A stretch of DNA of 64,000 nt from Prochlorococcus sp. AG-459-B06 (GCA_003209475.1 QCQY01000002.1:1-64000), one strand, 5' to 3'; counted from the stretch's first letter, positions 41,097 through 51,592 are shown. The notes: generated by a model from the letters alone, not told the origin. Numbers and translations: made by a program.

Positions 41097-42188
41097 ATGA
41101 TTTCTGTTAATAGTTGGAATTTAACTAATAATAAACTTCATAAATTATTCAAAGACAATAACGAATTTATTTCTATTAAAGTTCGTGGCAATACTTGGGA
41201 GCCAATCACTAGATGGCTAAGATTAGATTCAAGAATTTTCAGAGAAACTACTAGCAAAGCAAGAATAACTTTATGTGATATCGAATCTCTAGCAGAAATT
41301 TATAACTACAGATCAATTAGATGGAAAGCAAAAAAACTAACTCCCTTGACCACTAATGTAATTCCACAATCAATTAAAAATATTTTTCGAAAATTACCAA
41401 TTATAAAACAACTCGCCTATGAACTCGAAATAGTTTTTTATAAATATAGTGAAAATATTTCTGAACATTTAATATCAATAGTAATTCCTGCAAGAAATGA
41501 AGCTGGTAATAAAGAACTTTTAATTAATGCTTTAAATAAATTCAAAAATATACCCAATAAATTAGAAATCATATTTGTTGAAGGTAATAGCAATGATAGT
41601 ACATTTGACATTTTGAAAGAATTAAAAGAAAATTTCTCAAATTTCTTTAAGATATATCTTTTAAAACAAACTTCTCAAGGGAAGAAAAATGCCGTCGTGG
41701 AGGGGTTTAATATCTCTTCAGGTGAGACCCTCGCCATAATTGATAGTGATTTTACTGTAGATATTGATGACAGTATTGCAGCAATTATGGAATCAACCAA
41801 AAATAAAAATATCCTAATTAATTGCGCCCGTACAACTTTTCCAATGGAAAAAGATGCGATGAGATGGGCAAATTATATAGGAAATAGACTTTTCGCAATA
41901 TTTCTATCAATAATCATAAATAAGCCTATATCAGATTCACTCTGTGGAACAAAAGTTTTTTCAAGAAAATTCTTTAAACTGATGAAACAAAACGGAAGTT
42001 GGGATTCAAAGTCTGACCCATTTGGAGACTTTACAATAATATTTGAAGCAGCCAATAATAACATCAAAATACTAAATTATCCTGTTAGATATTACGCTAG
42101 AAAATCTGGAGCACCAAATATATCTAGATGGATAGATGGGTTAAAACTTCTCAAAGTATGCTGGATTTATATGATTTCTGATATCTGA
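41097..42188 (+). CDS. Family 2 glycosyltransferase with unusual N-terminal extension
   Basis: Residues about 124-345 form a GT2 domain: IVIPARNEAGN, VEGNSNDSTFD, IDSDFTVD (metal-binding Asp-x-Asp type) and SDSLCGTKVFSRKFF, close to dolichyl-phosphate mannose/glucose synthases. No C-terminal membrane domain is present. The first ~120 residues are not GT2; the stretch with RKLPIIKQLAYELEIVFYK resembles the tail of methyltransferase domains fused to GT2 in other bacteria, which suggests a remnant. It follows the GT39 gene by 40 bp and probably feeds it an activated lipid sugar. Confidence 0.8.
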   Translation: MISVNSWNLTNNKLHKLFKDNNEFISIKVRGNTWEPITRWLRLDSRIFRETTSKARITLCDIESLAEIYNYRSIRWKAKKLTPLTTNVIPQSIKNIFRKLPIIKQLAYELEIVFYKYSENISEHLISIVIPARNEAGNKELLINALNKFKNIPNKLEIIFVEGNSNDSTFDILKELKENFSNFFKIYLLKQTSQGKKNAVVEGFNISSGETLAIIDSDFTVDIDDSIAAIMESTKNKNILINCARTTFPMEKDAMRWANYIGNRLFAIFLSIIINKPISDSLCGTKVFSRKFFKLMKQNGSWDSKSDPFGDFTIIFEAANNNIKILNYPVRYYARKSGAPNISRWIDGLKLLKVCWIYMISDI

Positions 42189-42294
42189 ATTAAATAAAAT
42201 TTTCGTGAGTATTTTCTTAGGATTTTTAATTTCTCCAAATTAGTAATAAAGTAGTTAGATTCTTAAATAAGACAAATTCATTAAATTTTATGAC

Positions 42295-43917
42295 ATGAAT
42301 TTTAATTTGAAGTTAAAAAAATTTAATAACAAAAATTACCAAAGAAAGCACTATGGGAAAATCCTAACTGTAAGACTGCCGTGTAATCCAATATTTCCAA
42401 TAGGACCTATTTATTTAGTTGACCATATTAATAAATGTTCACCAAGTATAGAGCAGCAATTCATTGATTTAGCAATAATTCCATCTAATAAAGTTTCCAA
42501 ATATTTATCCAGAAAAATTGATCAATTTAGACCTCATCTAATCATTTTTTCATGGAGAGATATACAAATTTATGCACCTGTTGATGGAAGAAGCGGAAAT
42601 CCCCTACAAAACTCTTTTGAAGTTTTCTACTCAAAAAATATCCTTAAAAAAATTAGAGGTTCATGGGGAGGATTAAAATTAATTGCATCTCATTATGGAG
42701 AAATATATAGAAATACTTCTTTAGTCAAGATGGGACTAAAAAGAGCACAAAAATACAACAAAAATGTAAAAGTAATTTTAGGAGGTGGAGCTGTTAGTGT
42801 TTTCTATGAACAATTAGGTAATCTACTCCCAAAAGGAACTGTTATTTCAGTTGGAGAGGGAGAAAACCTCATAGAAAAAATCATTAGAGGAGATTCAATA
42901 GAGGAAGAAAGATGTTACATTGCTGGACAAAAACCTCGGAACAAATTAATACATGAACAACCTTCAGGCACTTTTAAAACTGCCTGTAATTATGAATATA
43001 TTAAATCAATATGGTCTGATTTCAATTGGTATATTGAAGGTGGAGACTACTACGTAGGGGTGCAAACAAAAAGAGGATGTCCTCATAATTGTTGTTTCTG
43101 TGTTTATACAGTTGTGGAGGGGAAGCAGGTTCGCGTTAATCCTGTCAACGAAGTAATCAAAGAAATGAAGCAATTATATGATCTTGGCGTAAGGGGATTT
43201 TGGTTCACAGATGCACAGTTTATTCCAGCCAAAAAACATATTGAAGATGCAAAAACACTTTTGAAAGCAATTAAAAATCAAGGCTGGGACGATATTAATT
43301 GGGCTGCCTACATCAGAGCAGATAATATTGATGCTGAGCTAGCTCAGCTTATGGTTGATACGGGTATGAGCTATTTTGAAATAGGTATCACGTCGGGATC
43401 TCAAGAACTTGTTAGAAAAATGAGATTAGCATATGACCTTGAAACTGTATTAAATAATTGCAGAATGCTAGTTAAATCAGGTTTCAAGAATCATGTTTCA
43501 GTCAATTATTCATTTAATGTTCTTGATGAAACGCCCAACACCATAAGACAAACAATTGCTTACCATAGAGAACTAGAAAATATTTTTGGTAAAGGCTTAG
43601 TTGATCCAGCCATATTCTTTATAGGTTTGCAACCTCATACTCTTCTTGAGAAGTATGCCTTGGATCATAAAATTTTGAAACCAAATTATAATCCAATGAG
43701 CATGATGCCCTGGACAGCGAGAAAACTGCTTTGGAATCCAGGCTCATTAGGAAAAAAACTTGGTCAGGTTTGCTTAGAAGCTTTTGATAATCAAGAAGAT
43801 GAATTTGGCAAAACAGTTATCGACATTCTTGAGAGGGAATATGGTAAGTCTTCCTTAAAAGAATCCTTAAAAGTCCGTCCCTTATCAGAAAGGAAATTAG
43901 CTCATTCTAAAAAATAA
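42295..43917 (+). CDS. B12-binding-type radical SAM protein (BchE/P-methylase-like)
   Basis: The 540-residue protein has an N-terminal Rossmann-like half of the cobalamin-binding type, with VKVILGGGAVSVFYE and VISVGEGENLIEKII. The radical SAM cluster motif CPHNCCFC follows near residues 263-270, then FWFTDAQFIP and YFEIGITSGSQELVRKMR. This is the B12-dependent Elp3/MiaB-like layout of BchE-type enzymes. A clear DxHxxG cobalamin motif is not seen. It lies downstream of two glycosyltransferases, though a 106-bp gap separates it. Substrate unknown. Confidence 0.8.
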   Translation: MNFNLKLKKFNNKNYQRKHYGKILTVRLPCNPIFPIGPIYLVDHINKCSPSIEQQFIDLAIIPSNKVSKYLSRKIDQFRPHLIIFSWRDIQIYAPVDGRSGNPLQNSFEVFYSKNILKKIRGSWGGLKLIASHYGEIYRNTSLVKMGLKRAQKYNKNVKVILGGGAVSVFYEQLGNLLPKGTVISVGEGENLIEKIIRGDSIEEERCYIAGQKPRNKLIHEQPSGTFKTACNYEYIKSIWSDFNWYIEGGDYYVGVQTKRGCPHNCCFCVYTVVEGKQVRVNPVNEVIKEMKQLYDLGVRGFWFTDAQFIPAKKHIEDAKTLLKAIKNQGWDDINWAAYIRADNIDAELAQLMVDTGMSYFEIGITSGSQELVRKMRLAYDLETVLNNCRMLVKSGFKNHVSVNYSFNVLDETPNTIRQTIAYHRELENIFGKGLVDPAIFFIGLQPHTLLEKYALDHKILKPNYNPMSMMPWTARKLLWNPGSLGKKLGQVCLEAFDNQEDEFGKTVIDILEREYGKSSLKESLKVRPLSERKLAHSKK

Positions 43918-43929
43918 ATTCAACCGTTA

Positions 43930-44247
43930 TTAATCCTCTTTCTCAATTGAACTAGAAATTCCTTTAGATTTTAATGATTCTGAGTAAAATTCTGCTGGCT
44001 CTAAATCACAAACAATTACCAAACCTACACCCGTATTGTGTGCCTCAAGCATTATGGCGATAGCATCTTGTTCGCTTAATTGCGGCACAACCTCTCGTAG
44101 TGAAATAGTTACATACTCCATGGAATTAACTGGGTCATTATGAAGCAAGACCTTATATTTTGGAGATTTATTTTTTAATTCAGCAGGTTTCTTTTCAATC
44201 ACTGCTGAATTATTACTTACACTTTGTTCGAACTTTATGGATAGCAT
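43930..44247 (-). CDS. clpS: ClpS adaptor protein
   Basis: ClpS delivers N-degron proteins to the Clp protease. After a variable N-terminal tail of about 30 residues, YKVLLHNDPVNSMEYV gives the ligand-pocket Asn-Asp and Met, and LEAHNTGVGLVIVCDLEPAEFY the rest of the domain. At 105 residues it is typical. Cyanobacteria can have more than one ClpS; this one cannot be assigned further. It lies 33 bp downstream of dapL. Confidence 0.93.
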   Translation of the reverse strand: MLSIKFEQSVSNNSAVIEKKPAELKNKSPKYKVLLHNDPVNSMEYVTISLREVVPQLSEQDAIAIMLEAHNTGVGLVIVCDLEPAEFYSESLKSKGISSSIEKED

Positions 44248-44280
44248 TAAAATTTTTTAGAGTCTAAATTGTATTAATAA

Positions 44281-45507
44281 TTATATATTAATTATTCTTT
44301 CCATTGCATCAATGACGTTTGATCTTGAGTTAAATGCTGACAAACGAAAATAACCTTCTCCTGATAATCCAAATCCGCTCCCAGGTGTTCCAACTACACT
44401 GACTTTTTGCAGAAGGAAATCAAAAAAGTCCCAAGATGTCATTTGATCAGGAACTTTAATCCAGATATAAGGAGCATTGTCCCCGCCATAAACTTTATAT
44501 CCTGCATTCTGAAGTTTATTTTTCATGATTTTTGCATTTTCCATATAAAAATCAATTAAACTTTTCACCTGTTTCTTCCCTTCAAGAGAATAAACAGCCT
44601 CTGCTCCTCTCTGAACCACATAACTTACTCCATTGAATTTTGTAGATTGTCGCCTATTCCAAAGAGGCCATAACTCTATTTCTTCATTTGTTGAGCTCAA
44701 ACCTTTGAGATTTTTTGGTATTACTGTAAGAGCACATCTAACTCCAGTGAATCCAGCGTTCTTTGAAAAAGATCTAAATTCAATAGCACAATTCTTCGCT
44801 CCCTCAATCTCATAAATTGAATGTGGAATATCATTATCTTGAATAAATGCTTCATAAGCTGAATCAAAAAGTATCAGAGATTTGTTTTGAAGAGCATAGT
44901 CAACCCACTTTTTCAATTCTTTTTTAGTGATAGTTGCTCCGGTCGGATTATTAGGAAAACAAAGATATAAAATATCAATTTTTTTTTCAGGTAGTTTTGG
45001 CAGAAAATTGTTCCCCTCGTTTATTGCAAGATATGTTAATCCTTGATAAGTTCCATTTTCAAGAGCATCTCCAGTTCTGCCTGTCATAACATTACTATCT
45101 ACATAAACAGGGTAAACAGGATCTGTTACAGCAATTGAATTATCTTTGCCAAGAATATCTAAAATATTGCTACTATCGCATTTAGAACCATCTGAAACAA
45201 AGATTTCTTCAGGCGAAATTTGACAGCCTCTTGAAATAAAATCATGCTCAGATATTTTTTCTCTCAGCCAAGAATAACCTTGTTCTGGTCCATAACCTCT
45301 AAAACCATCTGTTGTACCCATTTCATCTAAAGCTTTACCCATAGCCTCTATGCATGCTCTAGGTAATGGTTCTGTAACATCTCCAATGCCCAGCTTAATA
45401 ATTTCAGCACTCTTATTTGATTGAGAATATATTTTTACCCTTTTAGCAATTTCAGGGAATAAATAGCCTGCTTTGAGTTTTAAATAATTTTCGTTTACTT
45501 GAACCAC
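44281..45507 (-). CDS. dapL: LL-diaminopimelate aminotransferase
   Basis: DapL converts tetrahydrodipicolinate directly to LL-diaminopimelate, the lysine and peptidoglycan route of cyanobacteria and plants. The 408-residue protein has its PLP lysine at Lys249 ([12 protein letters not shown]). Family signatures are [29 protein letters not shown] and FDSAYEAF. The start is GTG. It is divergent from rne across a 296-bp gap. Confidence 0.95.
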   Translation of the reverse strand: MVQVNENYLKLKAGYLFPEIAKRVKIYSQSNKSAEIIKLGIGDVTEPLPRACIEAMGKALDEMGTTDGFRGYGPEQGYSWLREKISEHDFISRGCQISPEEIFVSDGSKCDSSNILDILGKDNSIAVTDPVYPVYVDSNVMTGRTGDALENGTYQGLTYLAINEGNNFLPKLPEKKIDILYLCFPNNPTGATITKKELKKWVDYALQNKSLILFDSAYEAFIQDNDIPHSIYEIEGAKNCAIEFRSFSKNAGFTGVRCALTVIPKNLKGLSSTNEEIELWPLWNRRQSTKFNGVSYVVQRGAEAVYSLEGKKQVKSLIDFYMENAKIMKNKLQNAGYKVYGGDNAPYIWIKVPDQMTSWDFFDFLLQKVSVVGTPGSGFGLSGEGYFRLSAFNSRSNVIDAMERIINI

Positions 45508-45803
45508 TTTAGATAAAAAATTTCACCAATATTAGAATAATGTATTAACGTGCTTTAGTGGTGATTAGATGTTAATATTATCTTAGTTATGATTAATTTA
45601 AGAGATAATCATAGCTGTAAAATCAATTTCAATCAGTTTGAAAATCGTTTAAAGCTTTATAAATAGCAGAATTTGATCACTATTAACTTTATCAATTTTT
45701 AAAAAGTAAACAATAATAGCCAAAAAAATTGCTCTATTAAAAGATAAAATCTAATTCTTTAATTTAGACGATTTTCAAAATTCAAACATTCAGAATCAAT
45801 TAT
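45508..45803 (+). promoter_or_regulatory. Leader region upstream of rne with a 17-bp long-range helix
   Basis: The 296-bp gap between dapL and rne has no gene. TTTGAAAATCGTTTAAA (45637-45653) can pair with TTTAGACGATTTTCAAA (45763-45779) as 17 bp with a single G-U pair, enclosing a 109-nt loop. The right arm ends 24 nt before the rne ATG. If transcribed, this would be a leader structure, in keeping with the leader-based control of RNase E known elsewhere. The promoter position is not clear from sequence. Confidence 0.55.
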
Positions 45804-47624
45804 ATGTCTCAGCAAATTATCATCGCTGAGCAGGCTCGAATAGCAGCACTACTCACAGATGATCGAGTTGATGAATTAATCGTCGCACAAGGTCAATATC
45901 AAATTGGCGATATTTTTTTAGGAACAGTTGAAAATGTTCTCCCTGGCATTGATGCCGCTTTTATAAATATTGGTGAAAGTGAGAAAAATGGATTCATCCA
46001 TGTTTCAGATTTAGGTCCACTTAGACTTAAAAAAGGGACATTTGGAATAACTGAATTACTAGAACCAAAACAAAAAGTTCTAGTACAGGTAATAAAGGAA
46101 CCTACAGGATCTAAAGGTCCCAGACTAAGCGGAAGTATTTCAATCCCAGGAAAATACTTGATATTACAGCCATATGGCCAAGGTGTAAATATTTCAAGAA
46201 AAATAAATACAGAAACAGAACGAAGTCGTTTAAAAGCACTTGGGGTTTTAATAAAACCACCCAGCACAGGCTTGTTATTTAGAACAGAGGCTGAAAAAAT
46301 AAAAGAAGAACTTCTAATTGAAGATTTAGAACAATTAATTCAACTATGGGAAAAAGTACTAAAAGTTTCTGAAGCTTCTAATCCGCCAAATTTAATAAAA
46401 AGAGATGATGATTTTTCTCTTAAGATCTTAAGAGATCATATTAAAGAATCAACTAAAAGCATAATTATTGATAGTAAATTTTCAGTTGCAAAGGCAAAAG
46501 ATTTTTTAATAAATTATGAATCTGATATAGATATTGAATTTCACGATAACAGTTTAAACCAACATATTTTCGAAAAGTACGAAATTAAGAAAACAATTCA
46601 AAAAGCTCTCCAGCCGAGAGTGGATCTTCCTTCAGGAGGTTATATCATTATCGAACCTACTGAAGCTTTAACAGTAATCGATGTAAACTCTGGATCATTT
46701 ACAAGATCCGCAAACTCAAGACAAACCGTTTTGTGGACAAACTGCGAAGCAGCAGTTGAAATCTCAAGGCAAATGAAATTAAGAAATATTGGTGGAGTTA
46801 TAGTAATAGATTTTATTGATATGGAGTCTAGAAGAGATCAATTTCAGTTACTTGAGCATTTTACCTCAGCAATAAAAGATGATTCTGCTAGGCCTCAAAT
46901 AGCTCAGCTTACTGAATTAGGCTTAGTAGAGTTAACCAGAAAAAGACAAGGTCAAAATATATATGAATTATTTGGTAAAAAGTGTTCTACATGCGATGGG
47001 ACCGGACATGTAGAAAATATATTAAATCACGAAATTTCTAACTTAAAAATTAAAAATGTTGAAAATAAATCTAATCAATCAAATAATTTAAAATCTTTAA
47101 ATTCAGATACTTCTCAATCAACTCATGAGCAGGAAAAAATAATTGACAAGGAATTAATTAACTCAAAAGATCTAAGTAAAGAGAATTCCTCTAATAAAAA
47201 AGAAAAAGAAAATGATAATTTGAACCAATTAAATGCAAAAGAAAAAAATATAATAACAGTTGATCTTACAAATGAAGAAAAAATTGTTTTCAGTGAATTA
47301 GGAATTAATCCACTTATAAAGTTAGGTAAAGAATATCTCACCAGCAATAATTTTGTGCTTTTAAAAGAAAGTAATAAAGAAACGGAAAAACTCTTAGATA
47401 ATAAAAAAACCAAAGCAAAACAAATTAAAAAAATCTCAAAATCGGGAGAAGAAAAGATTCAAATTAAAATTGAAGCAAATGCAAATTCTAAAGATAAATC
47501 AACAAATATAACCAATGAAAAAAATGAAGTTTTATTTACAGATAAAAAGGATGAAATTGAACTTACGGATGAGCTAAACAATACAAGAAAAAAAAGAAGA
47601 AGATCTTCAGCGAGCATTGAATAA
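45804..47624 (+). CDS. rne: Ribonuclease E/G
   Basis: RNase E is the main endonuclease of bacterial mRNA decay. The 606-residue protein has an S1 domain near residues 30-120 and catalytic metal ligands Asp293 (VIDVNSGSF) and Asp336 ([12 protein letters not shown]). The zinc link is Cys394 and Cys397 in CSTCDGTG. The C-terminal ~200 residues are charged and low complexity, ending [11 protein letters not shown], which fits the cyanobacterial Arg-rich tail nonapeptide known to bind PNPase. Its stop overlaps the TTG start of rnhB. Confidence 0.96.
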   Translation: MSQQIIIAEQARIAALLTDDRVDELIVAQGQYQIGDIFLGTVENVLPGIDAAFINIGESEKNGFIHVSDLGPLRLKKGTFGITELLEPKQKVLVQVIKEPTGSKGPRLSGSISIPGKYLILQPYGQGVNISRKINTETERSRLKALGVLIKPPSTGLLFRTEAEKIKEELLIEDLEQLIQLWEKVLKVSEASNPPNLIKRDDDFSLKILRDHIKESTKSIIIDSKFSVAKAKDFLINYESDIDIEFHDNSLNQHIFEKYEIKKTIQKALQPRVDLPSGGYIIIEPTEALTVIDVNSGSFTRSANSRQTVLWTNCEAAVEISRQMKLRNIGGVIVIDFIDMESRRDQFQLLEHFTSAIKDDSARPQIAQLTELGLVELTRKRQGQNIYELFGKKCSTCDGTGHVENILNHEISNLKIKNVENKSNQSNNLKSLNSDTSQSTHEQEKIIDKELINSKDLSKENSSNKKEKENDNLNQLNAKEKNIITVDLTNEEKIVFSELGINPLIKLGKEYLTSNNFVLLKESNKETEKLLDNKKTKAKQIKKISKSGEEKIQIKIEANANSKDKSTNITNEKNEVLFTDKKDEIELTDELNNTRKKRRRSSASIE

Positions 47625-48198
47625 AGTATTCGAAGTTGGAATAGATGAAGTTGGAAAGGGAGCAATTTTTGGTCCAGTTTTTGCAGCAGCTGTAGTATTG
47701 ACTGAAAAAAATAAATTCATCCTAAAACAATATGGCATAAAAGATAGTAAAAAACTAACTCCCAAAAAAAGAAAATTACTTTTACCAAAAATTTTATTAC
47801 TCTCTTCAGATTATGGAATTGGGCAATCTTCGGCCAGAGAAATAGATAAGTTAGGTATCAGAGTTGCGACAGAACTTTCAATGATAAGAGCTTTAAAAAA
47901 ATTAAAAGAAAAGCCATCTGAATTAATAATTGATGGTCCCTTATTATTAAGGCCATGGAACGGAATTCAGAAAAACATAGTATCTGGAGACTCAAAGTTT
48001 ATCTCGATAGCTTCAGCAAGCATACTTGCCAAAGTTTCTCGCGACAATCTAATGGAAAGGTTAGAAAAAAAATACTCAGGATACTTGATATTTAAAAATA
48101 AAGGTTACGGAACCAGAGAGCATCTTTCGTTAATCAAGAAAAATGGGAAAACAAAACTTCATAGGAAAAGTTTTTTAAAAAAATCAAATCTTATTTAA
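47617..48198 (+). CDS. rnhB: Ribonuclease HII
   Basis: RNase HII cuts RNA in RNA-DNA hybrids, including single ribonucleotides in DNA. The 193-residue protein has the signature [20 protein letters not shown] with the first catalytic acids, then IKDSKKL and IIDGPLLL and the C-terminal GYGTREHL. The TTG start lies 8 bp inside the rne frame, so translation is probably coupled. A pairing of two RNA-degrading enzymes. Confidence 0.94.
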   Translation: MNKVFEVGIDEVGKGAIFGPVFAAAVVLTEKNKFILKQYGIKDSKKLTPKKRKLLLPKILLLSSDYGIGQSSAREIDKLGIRVATELSMIRALKKLKEKPSELIIDGPLLLRPWNGIQKNIVSGDSKFISIASASILAKVSRDNLMERLEKKYSGYLIFKNKGYGTREHLSLIKKNGKTKLHRKSFLKKSNLI

Positions 48199-48702
48199 TT
48201 TACACCAATCTAAAAAATCTTTTACGAGTTGCTGTTGAACCCTTGACTTTATACCCAACAGAATCCCATTCAATACCGAATGACCAGTAGTTTCCAAAAT
48301 TTTCCTTGGTACTAGTTTCAGTAGAGGGGGTTGGCTTACAGATACCCCAAGAAGCGCTTCACCTTCTAAACCTATATCAGTTGCTTCCAAATTCGCTTTC
48401 AAAATAAGATTAAAATCATCTATCATCCCCAAACCATCCAATGTACTTTCAAGGGCACTCATTTTTAAAATTCCATCTTTATTTTCTACCGCAATTGAGA
48501 CAACAGGGTTAATATCTAATTGAAAAACCTTAAAACTTGTTACTGTATACTTATATCTACCTACCCCTTCTGGTACTAATTTTTTGGAGTCAAGCATTGC
48601 TCCAACAACTCTTTCTTCTTCCAAAAGATATTTAGAAAGATATTCTTTATTACGTTTTACAGAAAGCTTGAGTTTCTGTTTAGCATCAAAAGACAATAGC
48701 AT
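48184..48702 (-). CDS. DUF1997 family protein
   Basis: The 172-residue soluble protein has the DUF1997 pattern: [26 protein letters not shown] near residues 28-53, a polar middle, then [35 protein letters not shown] at the end. The fold is probably a lipid-binding START-like shape, by analogy. It overlaps the convergent rnhB end by 15 bp. Function unknown. Confidence 0.75.
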   Translation of the reverse strand: MLLSFDAKQKLKLSVKRNKEYLSKYLLEEERVVGAMLDSKKLVPEGVGRYKYTVTSFKVFQLDINPVVSIAVENKDGILKMSALESTLDGLGMIDDFNLILKANLEATDIGLEGEALLGVSVSQPPLLKLVPRKILETTGHSVLNGILLGIKSRVQQQLVKDFLDWCKLNKI

Positions 48703-48754
48703 TTTCTATATTCCTCCAATGCTAATTTGATCTCTTTTTTTTTTACAATTAATC

Positions 48755-49600
48755 ATGCGCAAACAAGTTGCATATTTAGGCCCTCAAGGAACATACGCAG
48801 AAAAAGCAGCCAATATATTATCAAAGCTTGCCAATTTTCAGACACCTATATTTGTACCATGTAATGGGTTACAATCGGTCATTAAATCAATAGCGTACAA
48901 CAATTGTGATGCTGCTGTAGTACCTATAGAAAATTCTGTGGAAGGGGGAGTTACAGCTACTCTGGATGCCCTTTGGAAATTTCCTGAAATTTTTATAAAT
49001 AAAGCAATTGTTTTACCTATAAAACATGCATTAATTAGTGATGGGGAACTTTCAAACATTTCAGAAGTATTATCTCATCCTCAAGCATTAGCTCAATGTG
49101 CAGAATGGTTATCTGAAAATCTTCCAAATGCAATTCCTCTCCCAACAAATTCAACATCAGAAGCTGTCAATATGATAAAGGGGAGTAAATTCAGAGCTGC
49201 TATCGGTTCAAAATCGTTAATTCAAATCGGAGGACTTAAAGAATTAGCCTTTCCTATTAATGACGTTCCAGGTAATTGCACGAGATTTGTTTTATTGAGC
49301 AAGGAATCAAATTCAAATTTAGCTAATATTGCCAGTTTTGCTTTCTCATTAATTTCAAATAAACCTGGTGCTTTGCTTAAAGCTTTAAATTATATTGCAG
49401 ATTTTGGATTTAATATGAGTAAAATTGAATCTAGACCTTCAAAAAGAGAATTAGGCGAGTACATAATTTATGTTGATTTAGAAATCAATAATCAAAATAA
49501 TACTAAAAATTTTCTTAAATTAAAAAATAAGCTAAAGCCACTATGCAAGAATTTTGTAGATTTTGGAAATTATTTTTCTGAAAATGTTGAACTAGATTAA
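48755..49600 (+). CDS. pheA: Prephenate dehydratase
   Basis: PheA turns prephenate into phenylpyruvate on the way to phenylalanine. The catalytic domain (residues 1-180) starts VAYLGPQGTYAEKAA and has PIENSVEGGVTATLD and the T-R-F motif in GNCTRFVLL. A C-terminal ACT domain (SNKPGALLKAL, KIESRPSK with the ESRP effector motif) should give feedback inhibition by phenylalanine. At 281 residues it is the monofunctional form without chorismate mutase. Confidence 0.95.
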   Translation: MRKQVAYLGPQGTYAEKAANILSKLANFQTPIFVPCNGLQSVIKSIAYNNCDAAVVPIENSVEGGVTATLDALWKFPEIFINKAIVLPIKHALISDGELSNISEVLSHPQALAQCAEWLSENLPNAIPLPTNSTSEAVNMIKGSKFRAAIGSKSLIQIGGLKELAFPINDVPGNCTRFVLLSKESNSNLANIASFAFSLISNKPGALLKALNYIADFGFNMSKIESRPSKRELGEYIIYVDLEINNQNNTKNFLKLKNKLKPLCKNFVDFGNYFSENVELD

Positions 49601-49601
49601 T

Positions 49602-50537
49602 TTATCCTCTACATTTATAAACTCCAAACTCCATTAAACCTTTTCTAAATGCCCAATTCATAAGAAGTATTGTTGGAATCTCTCTAATCGACTTCACTAT
49701 CGCAAATGGGCCAAGTGACAAAATTACGAAGGGTCTTCGAATGCCTTCAATAATAGAGTCGTACCATGAAGGATTAGTATAGGAATTCCAATTTTCAGAG
49801 ATAACTCTTCCTGAACTATTTTCGTTAGTTCTAAGAATGTTACTAAATTCGTTAATGCTAATAAAATTAGGATGTACCCATTGTTCAAGTAATTGTTTAA
49901 GAACTAACTTTTCAAAAAATGATGGAGGGTATGCCCCTAGATCTCTTGAGTTCCAATCAGCCAACGCGAAATACCCTCCAGGCCTTAGAATTCTCAGCAT
50001 TTCATCCGCAAACCTAGTTTTATTTTTCATGTGTGCACCAGCCTCAACACTCCAGACGGCATCAAATGATCCATCTTCAAATTTCAAATCCAAAGCATCC
50101 ATAACTTGGAAGTTGCAATTTAGCCCATGAGGAGTAAGTTCTCTTGCTCTTTTAACTTGAGCCGGACTGATAGTAATCCCATTGACATTAAACCCATAAT
50201 ATTCTGCAAGAATCCTAGAACTTCCCCCTATTCCACAACCTACATCAAGTATTCTGGATCCCTGTGGTAATTTATCTAAACCACTCCATTTGACTAATTC
50301 ATGAACAAACTGAACTTTAGCCTTTCTAAAATCAATATTTTTTTTCCCTGAGGGATAAAAACCCAAATGTATATGTTCTCCCCATAATCTCTCAAGTAAT
50401 TTATCTTGAGTCCAAGCATCATATGCAGAAGCTACCGTACCGGAAGAAATATATTTTCTAGCATTATTTCTCCAAATTATCGCAAGGACTAGAAATAATA
50501 AAACTATTAAAAAAAAAGGGGATAATAATGCAGTCAT
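49602..50537 (-). CDS. MPBQ/MSBQ-type methyltransferase (plastoquinone/tocopherol pathway)
   Basis: The 311-residue protein has one N-terminal membrane helix, then AYDAWTQDKLLERLWGEHIHLG and the SAM motif ILDVGCGIGGSSRIL, followed by VWSVEAGAHM and LADWN. The pattern, including the tail SIREIPTILLMNWAFRKGLMEFGVYK, closely resembles what I recall of Synechocystis Sll0418, which methylates 2-methyl-6-phytyl (or solanesyl) benzoquinol. It starts directly after the stop of the Lon-domain gene. Discrimination from gamma-tocopherol methyltransferase is by overall resemblance only. Confidence 0.82.
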   Translation of the reverse strand: MTALLSPFFLIVLLFLVLAIIWRNNARKYISSGTVASAYDAWTQDKLLERLWGEHIHLGFYPSGKKNIDFRKAKVQFVHELVKWSGLDKLPQGSRILDVGCGIGGSSRILAEYYGFNVNGITISPAQVKRARELTPHGLNCNFQVMDALDLKFEDGSFDAVWSVEAGAHMKNKTRFADEMLRILRPGGYFALADWNSRDLGAYPPSFFEKLVLKQLLEQWVHPNFISINEFSNILRTNENSSGRVISENWNSYTNPSWYDSIIEGIRRPFVILSLGPFAIVKSIREIPTILLMNWAFRKGLMEFGVYKCRG

Positions 50538-51194
50538 TTAATTTTCTTTTATATCAGGAAAACTCTCTTTCAATGCTGTTCTTGCTGCAAGTTGTTTTCT
50601 TGTATGATCAAGCATTTCATATTCTCTTTGCAAACGGGTAAAAGTATTTCTCTCCTCAAGGAGTCTTTGCTGTTCTTCCGCGACAGGACCGCCCAAATGA
50701 GCTCCTATCCAAAATGATAAATCCATTGCGTTGTCAGGCAATTTATCAGGTAGATTTTTCTTAGTATTAGTCAATTTACTCGTTAAATTAATAACATCAC
50801 TAAGTGCTTCTTTTACTGAATCTTTTAGAGAATCTAATTTTTGAAAGTCATCAATATTATCATCATTAATCCAACTAACCATCGCAGAACAAAATGGGGC
50901 CGAACGGGTAATCTCTAAAACTTGAAATCTTTGTTGACCGAGAGTGATAATATTACTTCTCCCATCCTCTGCAGTTTGATGTTTTAAAATTTGTGCGCAA
51001 CAACCAACATTAGCCATAGTTTTAGTAGTTGAATCCCACTTAATCACTCCGAACATAGAATCACTTTCAAGAACGGATTGAAGCATAATCCTATATCTCG
51101 ATTCAAAAATATGTAAAGGCAATACTTCTTGAGGGAAAAGGACCACTTCTGGCAAAGGAAATAATGGTAATTCCCTTACTGAGAGTTCTCCCAT
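50538..51194 (-). CDS. Lon N-terminal-domain protein without protease
   Basis: The 218-residue protein is a stand-alone Lon substrate-binding (LAN) domain: ELPLFPLPEVVLFPQEVLPLHIFE (read as LPLFPLPEVVLFP plus LPLHIFE), then YRIMLQSVLESDSMFGVI and GQQRFQVLEI. A helical C-terminus with ERNTFTRLQREYEMLDHTRKQL follows. There is no ATPase or protease domain. Such proteins are common in cyanobacteria and plastids; the function is not established. It is followed without a gap by the quinone methyltransferase and lies 56 bp after rpsJ. Confidence 0.83.
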   Translation of the reverse strand: MGELSVRELPLFPLPEVVLFPQEVLPLHIFESRYRIMLQSVLESDSMFGVIKWDSTTKTMANVGCCAQILKHQTAEDGRSNIITLGQQRFQVLEITRSAPFCSAMVSWINDDNIDDFQKLDSLKDSVKEALSDVINLTSKLTNTKKNLPDKLPDNAMDLSFWIGAHLGGPVAEEQQRLLEERNTFTRLQREYEMLDHTRKQLAARTALKESFPDIKEN

Positions 51195-51250
51195 TTAAAC
51201 CTCATTTCATTTTTTTTATACTAATCAATTTGCGACAGTTTCGGGATTTA

Positions 51251-51571
51251 TTAAAGTTTAACTTCTATATCTACACCACTAGGTAGATCTAGTTTCATTA
51301 AGGCATCAATAGTTTTTGCAGAAGGACTATAGATATCTATTATTCTTCGATGTGTTCTTGTTTCAAAATGCTCTCTAGAATCTTTATCAACATGTGGTGA
51401 TCTTAGGACACAATAAATCTTCCTTTTTGTAGGTAAAGGTATTGGACCTATTGCTGATGCAGAAGTAGTATCAGCAGTCTGGATTATTTTATCGCAAGAT
51501 AAATCGAGCATTCTTCTATCAAATGCTTTAAGCCTTATTCTTATTTTTTGTTGTGCAATTGATGCAGTCAT
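51251..51571 (-). CDS. rpsJ: 30S ribosomal protein S10
   Basis: The 106-residue protein shows [14 protein letters not shown] at the N-terminus and [35 protein letters not shown] (S10 signature, in parts GPIPLPTKR and [11 protein letters not shown]). S10 acts in the 30S head and as NusE in antitermination. Placement after tuf at the end of the str operon is the cyanobacterial order. Confidence 0.97.
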   Translation of the reverse strand: MTASIAQQKIRIRLKAFDRRMLDLSCDKIIQTADTTSASAIGPIPLPTKRKIYCVLRSPHVDKDSREHFETRTHRRIIDIYSPSAKTIDALMKLDLPSGVDIEVKL

Positions 51572-51592
51572 AGTTTTAAATAACTTTTATTG

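Noticed and set aside
39413..43917. Genomic island inserted at tRNA-Thr
   Set aside because: No integrase and no repeat of the tRNA 3' end was seen downstream, and the next genes read as chromosomal.
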